From: Magnolia sinica
Taxonomy: Eukaryota; Streptophyta; Magnoliopsida; Magnoliales; Magnoliaceae
Direction: 5' to 3'
Assembly: GCF_029962835.1 (NCBI RefSeq)
Contig: NC_080577.1
Span: forward strand, 6,448,001-6,512,000
DNA: 64,000 nucleotides
Made by a program: the position numbers and the translations under genes. Of this stretch, positions 1 to 11,226 are shown one piece after another (position 1 is the stretch's first letter; each line of letters begins with the position of its first letter). Below the pieces are notes generated by a model. The model was not told the origin of the DNA. It saw only the letters and a program-made list of their open reading frames with translations, and did no database searches.

Positions 1-128
1 TTTATATCTGCCTCATTTTTTAGAACAGATCCTAAAAATGATCTATAAAAATGGTATGGACGATAATGGATGGAACACATACATCATGGTGGGGTCCACA
101 TAGCACCGACCACTAGCCACCTGACTAA
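1..128. repeat. Fold-back element, right arm only (cut by window edge)
   Basis: The text runs from a 'tctgcctcattttttag' core through 'cacatacatcatggtgggg' to 'agcaccgaccactagccacc'. This is the right-arm pattern of the fold-back family found many times in this window, for example at 8417-8955. The left arm would lie outside the window. Confidence 0.75.
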
Positions 129-831
129 TAGCAGCGTCACTAACCAAACCAGGTAAAGTCTTGCTCAATTGGCCTAGTATACTAGCCCGGTCATTTGACA
201 AGATATGTCGACTTATTTTTGAGCCAGAATGTGTTGCAATATGATATATAAGGGCTTTCACGGTTGGATCTGAGGATTTTCCAATGATCCAAACCGTTGA
301 TATAATGGGCCTCATCTTGGAAAAGGGTACAAGAAAATTCTCATGTTGAAATATTTTAGCTATTTGATCGTTCACAGTTTATTGACAAGCCTTATTAAAT
401 ATAAAAGAATCAAATTATCTAATCTTGAAATGCTGCAAACCTATTGAATTTTTGTCTTTGCCCTATCCCTTATGACGCCCATCATTTTCACGTGCAAATC
501 CAAAGGGTAAAATACCTACGTCTCGCAACACCTGCCGGATACGTTCCAGCCAACCACCTGTGTGAATCACGCCTTGCAATGTTACAATCATTTCGTTCTC
601 GCTGTGTGAATCACACCTTACAATCATTTCGTCCTCTACGTAGATATGACCCATATTTTCATTTATTATTTATTTTAAGAGGCCGAGTCCTCTGTTCACT
701 CAAGAACTTAGTTTCTAGATGTTGGGCCCATGATTCCTCCATGCAAGCTAGCTATCATCCTATGGACGATTCCCCAAAATATTCCAGATTAAAAGATACT
801 AACCATTGAATTTTTTGTTTCCTCCACTGAG

Positions 832-834
<3 letters not shown>
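129..834. other. Intergenic, no gene seen
   Basis: No coding signature on either strand. A short imperfect direct repeat occurs near 560-640, where a 'gtgtgaatcac' plus 'caatcatttcgt' block is written twice. Confidence 0.5.

Positions 835-911
<77 letters not shown>
835..911. repeat. (TA)n microsatellite
   Basis: An uninterrupted TA dinucleotide run of about 38 units. Confidence 0.98.
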
Positions 912-915
<4 letters not shown>

Positions 916-995
916 AATGCTCACACACAACTAGTTGGACACTCTATTTTTGACCAACTAGTTAGCATTCAATGAGAGGAAATTCCTAATTATGA

Positions 996-998
<3 letters not shown>

Positions 999-1086
<88 letters not shown>
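999..1086. repeat. Compound (TC)n-(TA)n microsatellite
   Basis: A TC run (999-1050) passes directly into a TA run (1051-1086). Confidence 0.98.
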
Positions 1087-1087
<1 letters not shown>

Positions 1088-1468
1088 CACTATTTTTAAT
1101 GAAGCTCACAACAAGCAAGGAAAGAATATCGACCTGAGAGGATACCCTGAGAATGGTCCATCCATGATAGAGGCCATCAGATGAATGGATTAGATAGACC
1201 AACCATGGCCCCAGTGCTAGAAACTAAGTTACTCTGAACAAGCAGGGGACACAGCCTCATTAATATTTAATTAGTTCCTCACTGAACTCCATCTGGTTTT
1301 CATTTCTTGTCTTTTCCTATTTTTCTTAATTAAATATTGTTGAATATTAAGCCGTCCACAATAAATTGTGCCATTTTTTTTAGAATTATTTGATATTATA
1401 TGGCAGAGTATGACAGTTAATACACACAAGTTAGCATTACCTCAAACTTTTTATATCCATGCCGATTG
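1087..1468. other. Intergenic, no gene seen
   Basis: AT-rich unique-looking DNA between the microsatellite and the copia element. No supported feature. Confidence 0.5.
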
Positions 1469-1473
1469 CAATG

Positions 1474-1659
1474 TGTAAAGATGAAAGAGAGAAAGAAATA
1501 TTTGATTGAATTGTTGTATATTTCGTATTGAGCTTTACAAATAAATAGATGTACAATGAACTATGTATGGAAAAATATATTTGATTGAGTTCTAAAAATA
1601 ATCTAATTACAGATTTTGTGCAAGTCTTGATTTTGTGTATGGTAAGAAATCTGTCAATA
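1474..1659 (-). repeat. 3' LTR of the copia element
   Basis: Near-identical to 5177-5367. Bounded on its outer side by the CAATG duplication and on its inner side by the polypurine tract (GAGGGGGAG on the minus strand). Confidence 0.95.
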
Positions 1660-4600
1660 CTCCCCCTCAAGTTGGCGCATGGAGGTCCGTAATGCCCAAC
1701 TTGTGTGAAAAATGATAAAAAAGTTCATGTCCTAAAGCTTTGGTAAAGATATCGGCAACTTGCTCACTAGAAGAAGTGTGGACAGCTTTGAGGAGGCCCG
1801 AGCGAATTTTGTCGCGAATAATATGACAATCAATCTCAATTGTTTGGTACGCTCAGGAAACACAGGATTGTGTGCAATATATAGTGCAGATTGATTGTCA
1901 CAATGTAGAGTGAATGGCTCGGAATGAGAGACACCAAGATCAGTGAGAAGTTGTTTCAAATAAGTGAGTTCACAGGTTGTGACGGTCATGGCTCAATATT
2001 CAGCTTTAGCGGAAGAGCGAGCAACTGTATTCTGCTTCTTGGTGCGCCATGAGATCGGACTGGTGCCTAACTGAATAAAGTAACCGGTGGTGGAGCGGCC
2101 GGTGGTGGGATAGCTGACCCAATCAGAATCTGTATAAGCTGTAACATGTGTACTGTTGGATGAAGGAAAGAAGATGCCTTGGCCGGGGCAGCCTTTGATG
2201 TAGCGGAGAATTCTGGTAGCTGCAGTCATGTGGGGGACCCGAGGAGCATGCATGAATTGACTAAGTGTGTTAACTGCATAAACAATGTCTGGTCTGGTGA
2301 TGGTCAGATAGATGAGACGGCCAACAAGGTGATGATAAAGGCCAGGATCAGGGAGAAGGTCGTCATCTTGAGTATTAAGCTTCAAATGTTGCTCCATAGG
2401 AAAAAGAGTAGTCCGTACACCAAGTTGTCCACTGTCAGAGAGAATGTCGAGAGCATATTTGCGTTGATTAAGAAAGATGTCTTTGGGAAAGCGAGCAACT
2501 TCGAGTCCAAGAAAGTACTTCAAGGAACCAAGGTCCTTTGTCTTGAAGTGAGTGGAGAGAATTTTTTTAAAAAGCTCAATTTGAGAGATGTCGTTACCAG
2601 CAACCAGGATGTCATCAACGTAAACAAGGACAACAGTGATGCTGGTGGAAGTGATGAGAGTGAACAAAGAATGATCCGCCTGAGACTAATGAAAACCAGC
2701 ATCAAGAAGCACAGAGGTTAGTTTAAAAAACTAGTTTCGAGAGGCTTGTTTGAGGCCATAGAGGGATTTTCTGAGGCGACAGACACGGGTCTCCCCTGGA
2801 GGACAATATCCAGGTGGTGGTGTCATGTAAACTTCTTCATCAAAATCACCATACAAGAAGGCATTGTTGACGTCAAGCTGATGAATAATCCAATTTTTGG
2901 TAGCTGCAACTGCCAGTAAGCAACGGACCGTGGTCATTTTGGCGATCGAAGCAAAAGTTTCATGGTAATCAAGTCCTTTAACCTGAGTGTATCCTTTAGC
3001 AACGAGCCGAGCTTTGTACCTCTCGATGGATCGGTCGGCTTTGAGTTTGGTTTTGAAAACCCATTTGCACCCAATGGGTTTCTTACCAAGAGGAAGAGGC
3101 TCAAGAGTCCAGGTGGAATTATCCTCTAAAGCATGAAGCTCAGCAGACATAGCCTCGCGCCAGTGAGAGTGGTGGATAGCATCAGAATAGCATGGGGGGT
3201 CAGTACAGGAGGTAAGAGTAGTCAAATAAGTAATATGTGAGAGGAAAAATAGGAATATGAAAGAAAAGCAGACAATGGGTGAGCAGTACCTGAAGCCGGT
3301 GAAGCAGGTGTAGATGCCGTGGGCTCTGCATGTAAGGTGGGACAGATATAGTCATGAAGGTAGGCAGGTTGAATAATGGTGCGGCGAGGGCGAGGATCTG
3401 GTGGAGATATGTTTGATAAGGTCGTGGGGGTCGGGGAATCAGGAAAGTCAGGGGACTCAGGAAAGTTAGGAGAGGTCGGGGAATCAGGAGAAGGAGACAT
3501 AATAGATTCAGTGACGGGAAGAGGAATGATAGGAGCGGGAAGGGAAGGAGTGTCAGGAAGATCTTGAAAAGAGAATGTTTGTTCGTGGAAGGTGACATCT
3601 CGAGAGTAGAAGACGGATTGAGTATCGAGGTTGTAGAGCTTGTAAGCTTTATGTGTGCTTAGGTAGCCAAGAAAGACACATTTAGTGGCATGGGGAGAAA
3701 ATTTGTCGCAGTGAGCGCTGAGGGTTTGTGCATAACAAAGATATCCGAATACCCGAAGATAATCATAGTTTGGAGGTTTGTTGAGCAGAATTTCAAAAGG
3801 TGATTTAGTTTGGAGAGTGCGACTAGGGGTGCGATTGATGAGATAGGCTGCGGTGAGGACACAATCACCCCAAAAAGGTAGAGGTAAGTATGCTTGAAAA
3901 CAAAGGCTGCGGGCAACGTTTAGAAGGTGCCGGTTTTTACGTTCCGCAATGCCATTTTGTTGAGGAGTTTCGACACAGGTACGTTCGTGAATGATGTCGT
4001 GATTGTGTGGGTATGTTTGAAATTGATGGGAAAGAAATTCTTGTCCATTATCAGTTCTAATAATTTTGATTGTGGTGTTAAACTGATTGTAGACAAGAGC
4101 GAAGAAGTGCATTAAATGGATGTAAGCCTCAGATTTAAAACGCATAAGATATACCTATGTGGTGCAAGAAAAATCATCAATAATTGTGAGAAAATAATGA
4201 GCACCACATAAAGATATGGTGTGATAACCCACCCAAATATCACAAAAGATATGATTAAAATGAGAATCACTTTTATTGACATAATTGAAAAAAATGTAAT
4301 CTTGTATGCTTAGAACGAGCACAAACATCACATTCAGAAAGAGTACAAGGAGAATTAAAAATACTGGGAATATTAAAACTGGAGGGATGTCCTAGACGTT
4401 GATGTCATAGGGTTTTATTAGCAGTAGATTGAGCAGCAAAAATGACAGGAGGGTCGGGGCGGTATAGGTAGAGCCTGTTGCATAGATCACCGGCTCCAAT
4501 CGGCTTCATCGATTGAGGGTCCTGAAATAAATAAGTGTTAGAGGAAAAAGAGATAACACAAGAATTATGAAGGACAATTTGAAAAACTGAGAATAAATTA

Positions 4601-5176
4601 AAGGACAGAAGTAGAACATAGAAAACGTGTTTTAATTTGAGAGAAGGGGAGAGAATGCTATCTTGTCCTGTTGGAAGCCGAATGTAGTGAGGGGAGGGAA
4701 GAGGCTTCAAATCGGCAAAAGTATCGCGTTGGTGGCAGATGTAGTGGCTCGCACCACTGTCCACCACCTAATGGAGGCGCCGATTGAAGGAAAAATCAGA
4801 TGAGGAGAAGAGGTTACCAGCGAAATTTATAGGGGATGGATCATTTGGAGGTTGCGACGGTGCGAGGAGGCTGAGAACTTTTGATACAACTCCGGTGACA
4901 ATCTAGGGACCGGACTTGAAGTGGATGGAGTGAGAGAGACCAGATTTGCAAACGACGAAGGTTGCCCTAAGATGGACGGCCGTGATTTGTTGGTGCGAGG
5001 CGCTCGGCTTGGAGGGTACCCGATGATGGTCTAGCAACGTTCACGAGTGTGGCCATCTTTGTCACATGCTGTGCACTTCAGAGGGGGTCATAAGCGAGCA
5101 GTGGTGCGAGTAAAGATGGTGGGTTGTTGTTGTCGGTCATGCCAGAATGGGTTGATCTTTTTAGGCTCTGATACCA

Positions 5177-5367
5177 TATAAAAATGAAAGAGACTAAAGA
5201 AATATTTGATTGAATTATTGTATATTTCATATTGAGCTTTACAAATAAATAGATGTACAATGAGCTATATATGGAAAAATATATTTGATTGAGTTCTAAA
5301 AATAATCTAATTACAGATTTTGTGCAAGTCTTGATTTTGTGCATGTATGGTAAGAAATCTGTCAATA
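5177..5367 (-). repeat. 5' LTR of the copia element
   Basis: Partner of 1474-1659. Its inner edge touches TGGTATCAGAGCC (minus strand, 5164-5176), the usual initiator-methionine tRNA primer site. Its outer edge is followed by CAATG. Confidence 0.95.
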
Positions 5368-5465
5368 CAATGAATGGTTATGAACCTAATCCATAAGCCT
5401 TCCTTGATGTAGGCAGCATTTGGATGAAGTCAATATCCGCTACTGCTTTCATACTACTTGCAATC

Positions 5466-5544
5466 AAACAATTCAACTTTCTATGGCGCCGTGTTCGTGT
5501 TCAGCTCCAAAAAAAAAAAAAAAAAAAAAAAAAACAATTCAACT
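5466..5544 (+). mobile_element. 5'-truncated SINE-like retroposon with poly(A) and target duplication
   Basis: About 30 bp of sequence (5479-5508) ends in a 26-base A run (5509-5534). It is flanked by AAACAATTCAACT at 5466-5478 and again at 5532-5544; the exact edge is blurred by the A run. A poly(A) tail plus a long direct duplication is the mark of LINE-driven retroposition. The parent family cannot be named from so little sequence. Confidence 0.75.
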
Positions 5545-6059
5545 ACCCAGATTTTCAGGGAATCATGTATTTGTTGGTTTTTATGCTAGATGACCATGAT
5601 CGAGATCGTGTGACGAGTGGCCCACCTTAGACCCCACATGAGGAGTCTTGTGGTTGCTTGATAGTAAACTCATATAGTTTCTTTTAAATTTTCTCATACT
5701 CATTTGTTATTTAGGCTGAGTTAATGTTTTAATTACTATTTTGGTTTACTCACTTTTAGGATTTGATCAATGGTGTGCAAAACGATGAGAAACTAGTTCT
5801 TTTGAAAGCTTGTTAAATTAATTTTCCAATGAGCCCATGACCATGCAATTCAAACATCATTTGATTAAGTGATCATGCTCGATTTTTGAAGACATATATG
5901 CTTTCAATAAAATTAAAGGGTATTCTATCATTTTCAATATTTGGTTGAAATTGATAGTTAAGATTAGAAGTTATGAAAGATAATGATGAATTTAGATTAA
6001 TTAGTATGAGGATTTACTATAATTACTCTTATTGCATTGTTCTCTGTTGTGAGAGAGTT
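5545..6059. other. Intergenic, no gene seen
   Basis: AT-rich DNA with no supported feature on either strand. Confidence 0.5.
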
Positions 6060-6390
6060 GATGCAATTCTTTGTGCTTAATTTGGGGTCTTTTGCCATTG
6101 GTCATCCTATGGGATGGGTGGGCTGAATACAACATGGCTCGGTTTGAAGACAAAAGCTCGAACCCCGTCTGGAGTCATCCTTAATTATAACCAAAGGCAG
6201 GTTAAGAGCTATTGGAGGCTCAATGTTGATGGCTCGGGATTGCTCCCTCCCTCTCCATTCAAATTTTGGGTGTTCCTGTGGCCCATGTGGCCCATCCGAG
6301 AAAGAAAGAGGCAGTTTGTATGAAGTGGATTCTGACTGTGAGAGATGGTTTAAACTCAATGTTGATGGCTCATCTAAGTAAGAGCGGTTT
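6060..6390 (+). pseudogene. LINE RNase H-domain fragment
   Basis: Frames on the plus strand contain WRLNVDGSG (near 6212-6240) and FKLNVDGSS (near 6350-6378). These match the start of the RNase H domain that ends plant L1-type LINE ORF2 proteins. The motif occurs twice about 138 bp apart with 17 identical bases, so this is a duplicated or recombined relic. No intact reading frame connects it to a reverse transcriptase here. Confidence 0.45.
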
Positions 6391-6581
6391 TTAAGGGATT
6401 TCTAGATCCCTTAAATTCTGTAAAACAGCCAAAACTTTTTATTCAAGTATCATCATAAAGCGCATGACCTATCGATTTTTATGTAACGGTGCATTCAAGG
6501 TCAACCAACTTGCTATGTCAACTGAAAAAAGTCGATTTCGCAAGAAAATGCATGTCTTCAAAGTTAAAATCAAGATTTTAG

Positions 6582-6582
<1 letters not shown>

Positions 6583-6636
<54 letters not shown>
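6583..6636. repeat. (AC)n microsatellite
   Basis: About 27 uninterrupted AC units. Long cysteine/valine or threonine/histidine frames over it are artefacts. Confidence 0.98.
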
Positions 6637-6638
<2 letters not shown>

Positions 6639-6811
6639 CTTTTTTTTTGCAAATTTTATATTCATCACATCTCCCGATTTTCATCTTTTTCTTAAAAGTT
6701 GCTTGCGATAATATTAGGAATGCTTGGTAAGGTCTTATTATCATTTCTATTTTTGACAAATTTAGTCAACTAGGAAGATTTTACTATTTCAAGTAATTTC
6801 TACTCGACTTA

Positions 6812-7116
6812 GGGCCCATTTGGATACCACCAAATAAGTTACTTTTTCTACTTACAATAGTATAGGTAACTTATTCCAGATAAGGAAGTTTGGTTTATGA
6901 TTAGTTATAAGTAATTTTTTTTTTTACTTAAAAGTACTTAATCACTTCAATTAAACTGTATGTATCCTTAGGGAATAATCTCACCTCAAAAGGGGTGGGT
7001 ACACCCTATATATATATATATATATATATATAATGTTGTAGAAAAGAGGGATAGGAGAAATGAAAGAGAGGTGGCATAAGTAACTTATCTTAAGCAACTT
7101 ACAATCTAAATGCCCC
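6812..7116. mobile_element. Tourist-like (PIF/Harbinger) MITE
   Basis: Ends are GGGCCCATTTGGAT and, inverted, GGGGCATTTAGATTG, with 'aagttactt' motifs inside both arms. A TTA target duplication lies at 6809-6811 and 7117-7119. The terminal motif and the 3-bp TTA site are typical of PIF/Harbinger MITEs. A (TA)n tract near 7008-7032 lies within it. Confidence 0.8.
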
Positions 7117-7244
7117 TTAAGGTTTTGGTCATTTATATAAGTGATGTAATCGAATAATCTTATATTATTATACAATAAAATATTTGAATTTCTCTCTCTT
7201 ACTTCTCGTGGACTCAAAAACTTACCGTATATATTTAAGGTCTT

Positions 7245-7590
7245 GATTATTTGAGGAAGACAGTGATCTTCTTTTTGTCACTTCGTACTCTTCCATTTGT
7301 CTCCGCTGGTGCCCCTGAGTGAGGCGGTGTCATCTCTTGTGGTTGGGTTTTTGTTGGTGGATTTTTTTTCTTTCCTTTTTGCTGTCCTTCGTGCAGGTAG
7401 TAGTTTTTTCTAGAGGTTGATGTGTGCCCTTTAGCTGTTATGTATTGTATTGGTTTTAGGTCAGCTGGTCCATATGATAGGTGCGGCCATTTATTTCTGT
7501 TAGGCCCACCGAAAGTTTCTTTTGTAATTTTTCTACCCTTCAATAAATTTCTGGTGGTGTGTTACCACCTTCCTTTAAATAAAATAAAAT
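7245..7590 (+). other. Possible LINE 3' end
   Basis: A T/G-rich stretch ends in 'ttcaataaatttctggtggtg', which resembles 3' untranslated ends of plant LINEs. It lies downstream, in the same orientation, of the RNase H relic at 6060-6390. No poly(A) and no target duplication were found, so the call is weak. The open frame on the minus strand here does not look like a protein. Confidence 0.3.
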
Positions 7591-7921
7591 GAACAGTGTT
7601 AACATACTCCACCCTTGTAACCTTTAACTGGAAGCGTACTAACACCCAACAATATCCCGATAATCTGAACTGTTCATCCACTGTGACTAACCATACATTG
7701 GCCATTTCAAAAAAGAGAGAGAAAAAAAAAAAACACCCTACAATCCTAACCACAAATTCTATTTTATAGAATAACACTAGGATTAAACACGTCCACAAAC
7801 ATAGATGATCATCACTCGCAAGCCCAATACATAGACACCATTTGATAAATCCAAAGGTGTTCTTATTCTAGAATTAATACTCAAACTAGCAACAAGCTAA
7901 ACACTGCAAACCATCAAATAA
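7591..7921. other. Region 3' of the O-methyltransferase gene
   Basis: Probably includes the 3' untranslated region of the gene on the minus strand. No other feature seen. Confidence 0.5.
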
Positions 7922-10733
7922 TTACGGATAGACCTCAATAATGGACCGCGTACCAAGGACAGGTGTAATCTTGTAGTGAGTGAAACCAGCATCAATGAAC
8001 ATCTTTCGCCATTCGTGCTCCTCCCTCTCCTTCCCGCAAAGGAGAACCAGCAACATCAGATCAAAATAGAGCTGCATCTCCGTCGTCTTGTAATCGTCCT
8101 TGTTCATGTTCACAACCATGTCCAGTATAATCACCTTCCCACCCTCTTCTTCAGAAGATATCGCTTCCTTGCACCTTCTCAGTATTTTCACGCAGTCTTC
8201 GTCACTCCAGTCGTGTAAAATCCACTGCAGTTCATTGTCGTGATTGTTAATTACCCCTTGTTGGCCACAATTTAAGATTTGGATACATGGGATGATTTGA
8301 AGAGAGAGGTTCCAGTTCTATAAGTATTAGCTTGGTCATTAGGCATTCAAAGTTGGTATGTGTGGTCTTCGCTTATGATATCTGTACCTTCCATCTGGCG
8401 AACTTTATGATGGATAGGGAAACGGATTGGATACTTCCCATGCCACCCGCCAATGGCTGGTGATGGGTGCTCTGTGGGCCCCGTCATGATATCTGTGCTT
8501 CATCCATGCCGTCCATATATTTTTCTAGATCATTTTATGGTATGAAAACAAAAATGAATTATATCCCAATCTCAAGTAGACCACATTACAGGAAACAGTG
8601 TTGAATGAACGTTGACCATTAAAAACTTTTTGGGGGCCATAAAAGTTTTGGATCAAGATGATCTTTTTCCCCCCTTAATCTGGGTCTGTATGACCTAATC
8701 AACAGATTGGATGTCAAATAAACAGTACAGTGGGCCTTGGGAGTATTTTAATGGTGGATATCCAATTACTATTGTTTTCCTGTGGTGTGGTCCACCTGAT
8801 TTTTATATCCCTCTAATTTTTGGGATCAAACCTAAAATGATCTGTAAAAATGGATGAACGTAATGGATGAAAAATATACATCATGGTGGGGGCCCACATA
8901 GCACCGACCACCGGCTACCGTTATGGTGGCAGGGGGAGTAGCCAATCCGTTTCCCAAGGATAGGGTGTAGTCCAAAATCAGCTGTTGGATGACCATAGCT
9001 TCTGATTGGATGACAGAGAGATGAGGAGGTAGGAAAAGGGTCCAGACAAGCCATGAACGAAGGGGATTGCCCGGTGACGCCAACACTACCGATGTCCCTA
9101 GTGACGGGACTCCACATGCACATAATGATGTATGTATTTTATCCACGCCGTCTATCCATTTATTCAAATCATTATAGAGCATGAATCCAAAATTGAAGCA
9201 TATCCAACGCTCAAGTGGGCCACACCATTAAAATAAGTGAACATCGGACAATCTGCCCCATCATAAAGAGCTTAGCCTGCACCATAAATGGATCAGCCTT
9301 ATTTTGACATTATATATGTTCTTCCACAGTTCATCTGAAGGCCAATGATCAGATTACTAGGATCATGTGATGGATGTGTATTTTGAACCATTTACCATAC
9401 ATAACTTGGGAAAGGAGATGGATCGTCCCGATTTATCCGTCATCTGGCCAGGGCTGCTGTGGAAAGAAGACTCCACCATAATCCGGTGACACGGGAGAGC
9501 CACCATCATCTACCCCACCGGTATATAGATTATATATAGAGTGAGCAATATATATTAGTTATATATGGAGCTTTTTGTTGCATCAGAGAATCCAATTGAC
9601 TGATCTAAACTGTTCATTAGGTGGGACATACGTTTCTCAAGTCCCCATGTAAAAAAGCAAACCAATCAGATTATTGTAAACACTCAATCAAAGGAGACTG
9701 AATATTCCAAAATCTCCTTTTCTCCAGTCCTTCCTCAGAAAGCGAGCTAGAATCTCATCCTGCATGTGCATATAGGGTTTGTAATCGTAGGTAATAACAA
9801 CTAAAAATGGTTAGATATAAGGCCCACCAATATATATGGTGGCGGTCCCATGCTACTAACAGTCGTCAGTCAAGATCAGACGGCCATTCAGATTGCTTAT
9901 TGCATGTAGTGGAATATTCCAGTCTGAAATAGTAGACAGTAAGGAATACTAAATACCTTGAGGAAAACTGCATCCGCAGAAGGGATGGACTCGAACATGT
10001 CCCCTCCAACCATATCAATGTCATTACTCATTGGCACGCTTGCAATCACGTGTGGTTGATCAAACACGGTGCACTTCACGTGTGGGAATGAGTTGGCGAT
10101 GGCCCTGGCAGAAGCTCCTGTGCCACCCCCAACATCGAACAACGACCGCAACCCTTGGAAGACCGAACTGCACTCTTTAACAATAATGCTCATGGCTAGC
10201 CGAGCATCGCTAGCCATGGCTTCGTTAAAGAAGTTGTTAAGCTCAGGGCTCTGGGCCATAAAATCCCACATGCCCGCCTTGTGTGCAATATGGAAGGGTG
10301 ATCGATCGTCCCCTACGAACCAAGTGCTCAAGAAATGCCATGGGGTTACTAGAACTGGGTCTAGCATCATCATCAGAAACGGCGAAATGCACGTTGTTGT
10401 GTCCTTCAATAGGAGCCTAGAAGAAGGTGTTAGTACATACCCTTCTTCATCTCCTCCTTGATCATTGTTGATTTTTTGTATGGCGAAAAACCCTGAGTGG
10501 ACCATCAAACGCATGAGGCGGCTCACATGGGCCGTTCTAGTAGGAGCAATCGAAAGCGTGGCCACCAGCTCGGAGAGCGTCATGGGATGGCCATGGTTGT
10601 GGACTATGTCGGGTATGCCAAGTTGAACGGTACACTTGAGGGACATGGAATTAACGAAGTTAAACACATGGTTCCATACATGGGCTTGGGCTTTCAACAC
10701 CTCATGGGTCTCATCTCCTTGCAAGAGCGCCAT
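7922..10733 (-). CDS. Plant class II O-methyltransferase (resveratrol/orcinol OMT-like), two exons
   Basis: Exon 1 is 9957-10733 and exon 2 is 7922-8224, joined in phase 0 (AAG|GTATTT donor, TGCAG acceptor). The product is 359 residues, the usual length. It transfers methyl from S-adenosylmethionine to hydroxyls of phenolics in the cytosol. The N-terminal dimerisation domain (AQAHVWNHVFNFVNSMSLK) is followed by the SAM-binding DVGGGTG at 200-206, an acidic D225, GDMF near 244-247, and ILHDW at 261-265 with the expected catalytic His263. The C-terminus HYKITPVLGTRSIIEVYP is typical. My recollection of grape resveratrol di-O-methyltransferase aligns throughout, but the substrate cannot be read from sequence. 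The ATG at 10733 is chosen because a TATA box lies at 10835-10844; the open frame upstream has no in-frame ATG and runs up to that box. The 1.73-kb intron carries fold-back repeats. Confidence 0.93.
8417..8955. mobile_element. Long-inverted-repeat fold-back element (intronic)
   Basis: Both ends begin GGGAAACGGATTGG when read inwards. The arms carry the family core ('catgatatctgtgcttcatc' left; 'aaatatacatcatggtggg' right) and pair over roughly 200 bp. Flanks GATGGATAG and CAAGGATAG match at 7 of 9 positions, a possible decayed 9-bp duplication. Confidence 0.85.
9100..9235. repeat. Fold-back fragment (left arm)
   Basis: Contains the 'aatgatgtatgtattttatc' core and 'aacgctcaagtgggccacac' but no matching right arm. 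Confidence 0.7.
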
Positions 10734-10834
10734 CGCTAACTCACGTTTCAAACTACTGATTTTCTTTTTCTTTTTTACTCTTCCCTTTCGTAACTCACGT
10801 TTTAAGCTCTGCTTGTGAACGTAATTACGCACAC

Positions 10835-10844
10835 CTATATATAG
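10835..10844 (-). promoter_or_regulatory. TATA box of the O-methyltransferase gene
   Basis: CTATATATAG lies about 102 bp upstream of the chosen ATG at 10733, which leaves room for a short 5' leader of about 70 bases. Inference from motif and spacing. Confidence 0.65.
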
Positions 10845-10849
10845 AGGTA

Positions 10850-11226
10850 AGATACAATGCTGCGGCAGAGAGTTTATACAGCATGCTTTGGCTTTCAGCT
10901 AGTACAAGCAAGACCGGTGATTCAACAATCTAAACCGTTGATACAAATGGACCTCACCCTGGATAGCATCCATCCTATGATTGGAACATCCTAGCTCTAG
11001 CATATTTGGCTTTTTTTGGTTGAATGTGAACCTTTCTTGTATTATCTTTCTTAACCATTTATTTTTGGGCACATATCGAATGCTTAGGATAGTAAAATCT
11101 TTGAGATATTTCGTGCATAATAACTCCACGATAAGGTCTACAATATCAACGGCTTAGATCAACGAACTAGCTTTCTCAGTTGTACCAGTACAAACTTTGT
11201 GCACGACCATTGTACCGTACTTGGAA
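10850..11226. other. Upstream region of the O-methyltransferase gene, no gene seen
   Basis: Between the TATA box and the next fold-back. No further motif assigned. Confidence 0.5.

Larger units (their letters stand above)
1474..5367 (-). mobile_element. Ty1/copia LTR retrotransposon, broken fossil
   Basis: A complete outline on the minus strand: 5' LTR 5177-5367, tRNA-iMet-type primer binding site 5164-5176 directly beside it, protease region 4405-4767 (DSGAS), integrase 3222-4145 (RTDNGQEF), reverse transcriptase 1993-3225 (YVDDILVAG, YGLKQA), RNase H about 1732-2110, purine tract beside the 3' LTR 1474-1659. A 5-bp target duplication CAATG lies at 1469-1473 and 5368-5372. The order protease-integrase-RT-RNase H identifies copia. 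At 3.9 kb it is shorter than a typical copia, and the pol reading is interrupted, so it is broken with several breaks. The very short LTRs suggest the Ale/Retrofit group, but this is tentative. The LTRs differ by about 6-7 substitutions by eye, so insertion was fairly recent, in the order of one to a few million years. Confidence 0.95.
8225..9956 (-). other. Intron of the O-methyltransferase gene
   Basis: A GT-AG intron (read on the minus strand) of about 1.73 kb. It contains a whole fold-back element (8417-8955) and a left-arm fragment (9100-9235). The rest, 9240-9956, shows no feature I can name. Confidence 0.9.

Noticed and set aside
444-809. 121-codon open frame on the plus strand
   Set aside because: Composition and content do not resemble a protein; no domain, no start context, and it spans low-complexity sequence.
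2179-2721. 180-codon plus-strand frame
   Set aside because: Antisense of the copia reverse transcriptase region.
6464-6759. Frames rich in His-Thr or Cys-Val repeats
   Set aside because: Translations of the (AC)n microsatellite.
10069-10818. Open frames on the plus strand of about 60-130 codons
   Set aside because: They are antisense shadows of exon 1 of the O-methyltransferase gene and have no domain of their own.
10734-10832. A longer N-terminus for the O-methyltransferase
   Set aside because: The upstream open frame has no ATG at its start (the codon at 10832 is GTG) and reaches the TATA box; it adds a lysine-rich stretch not found in the family.
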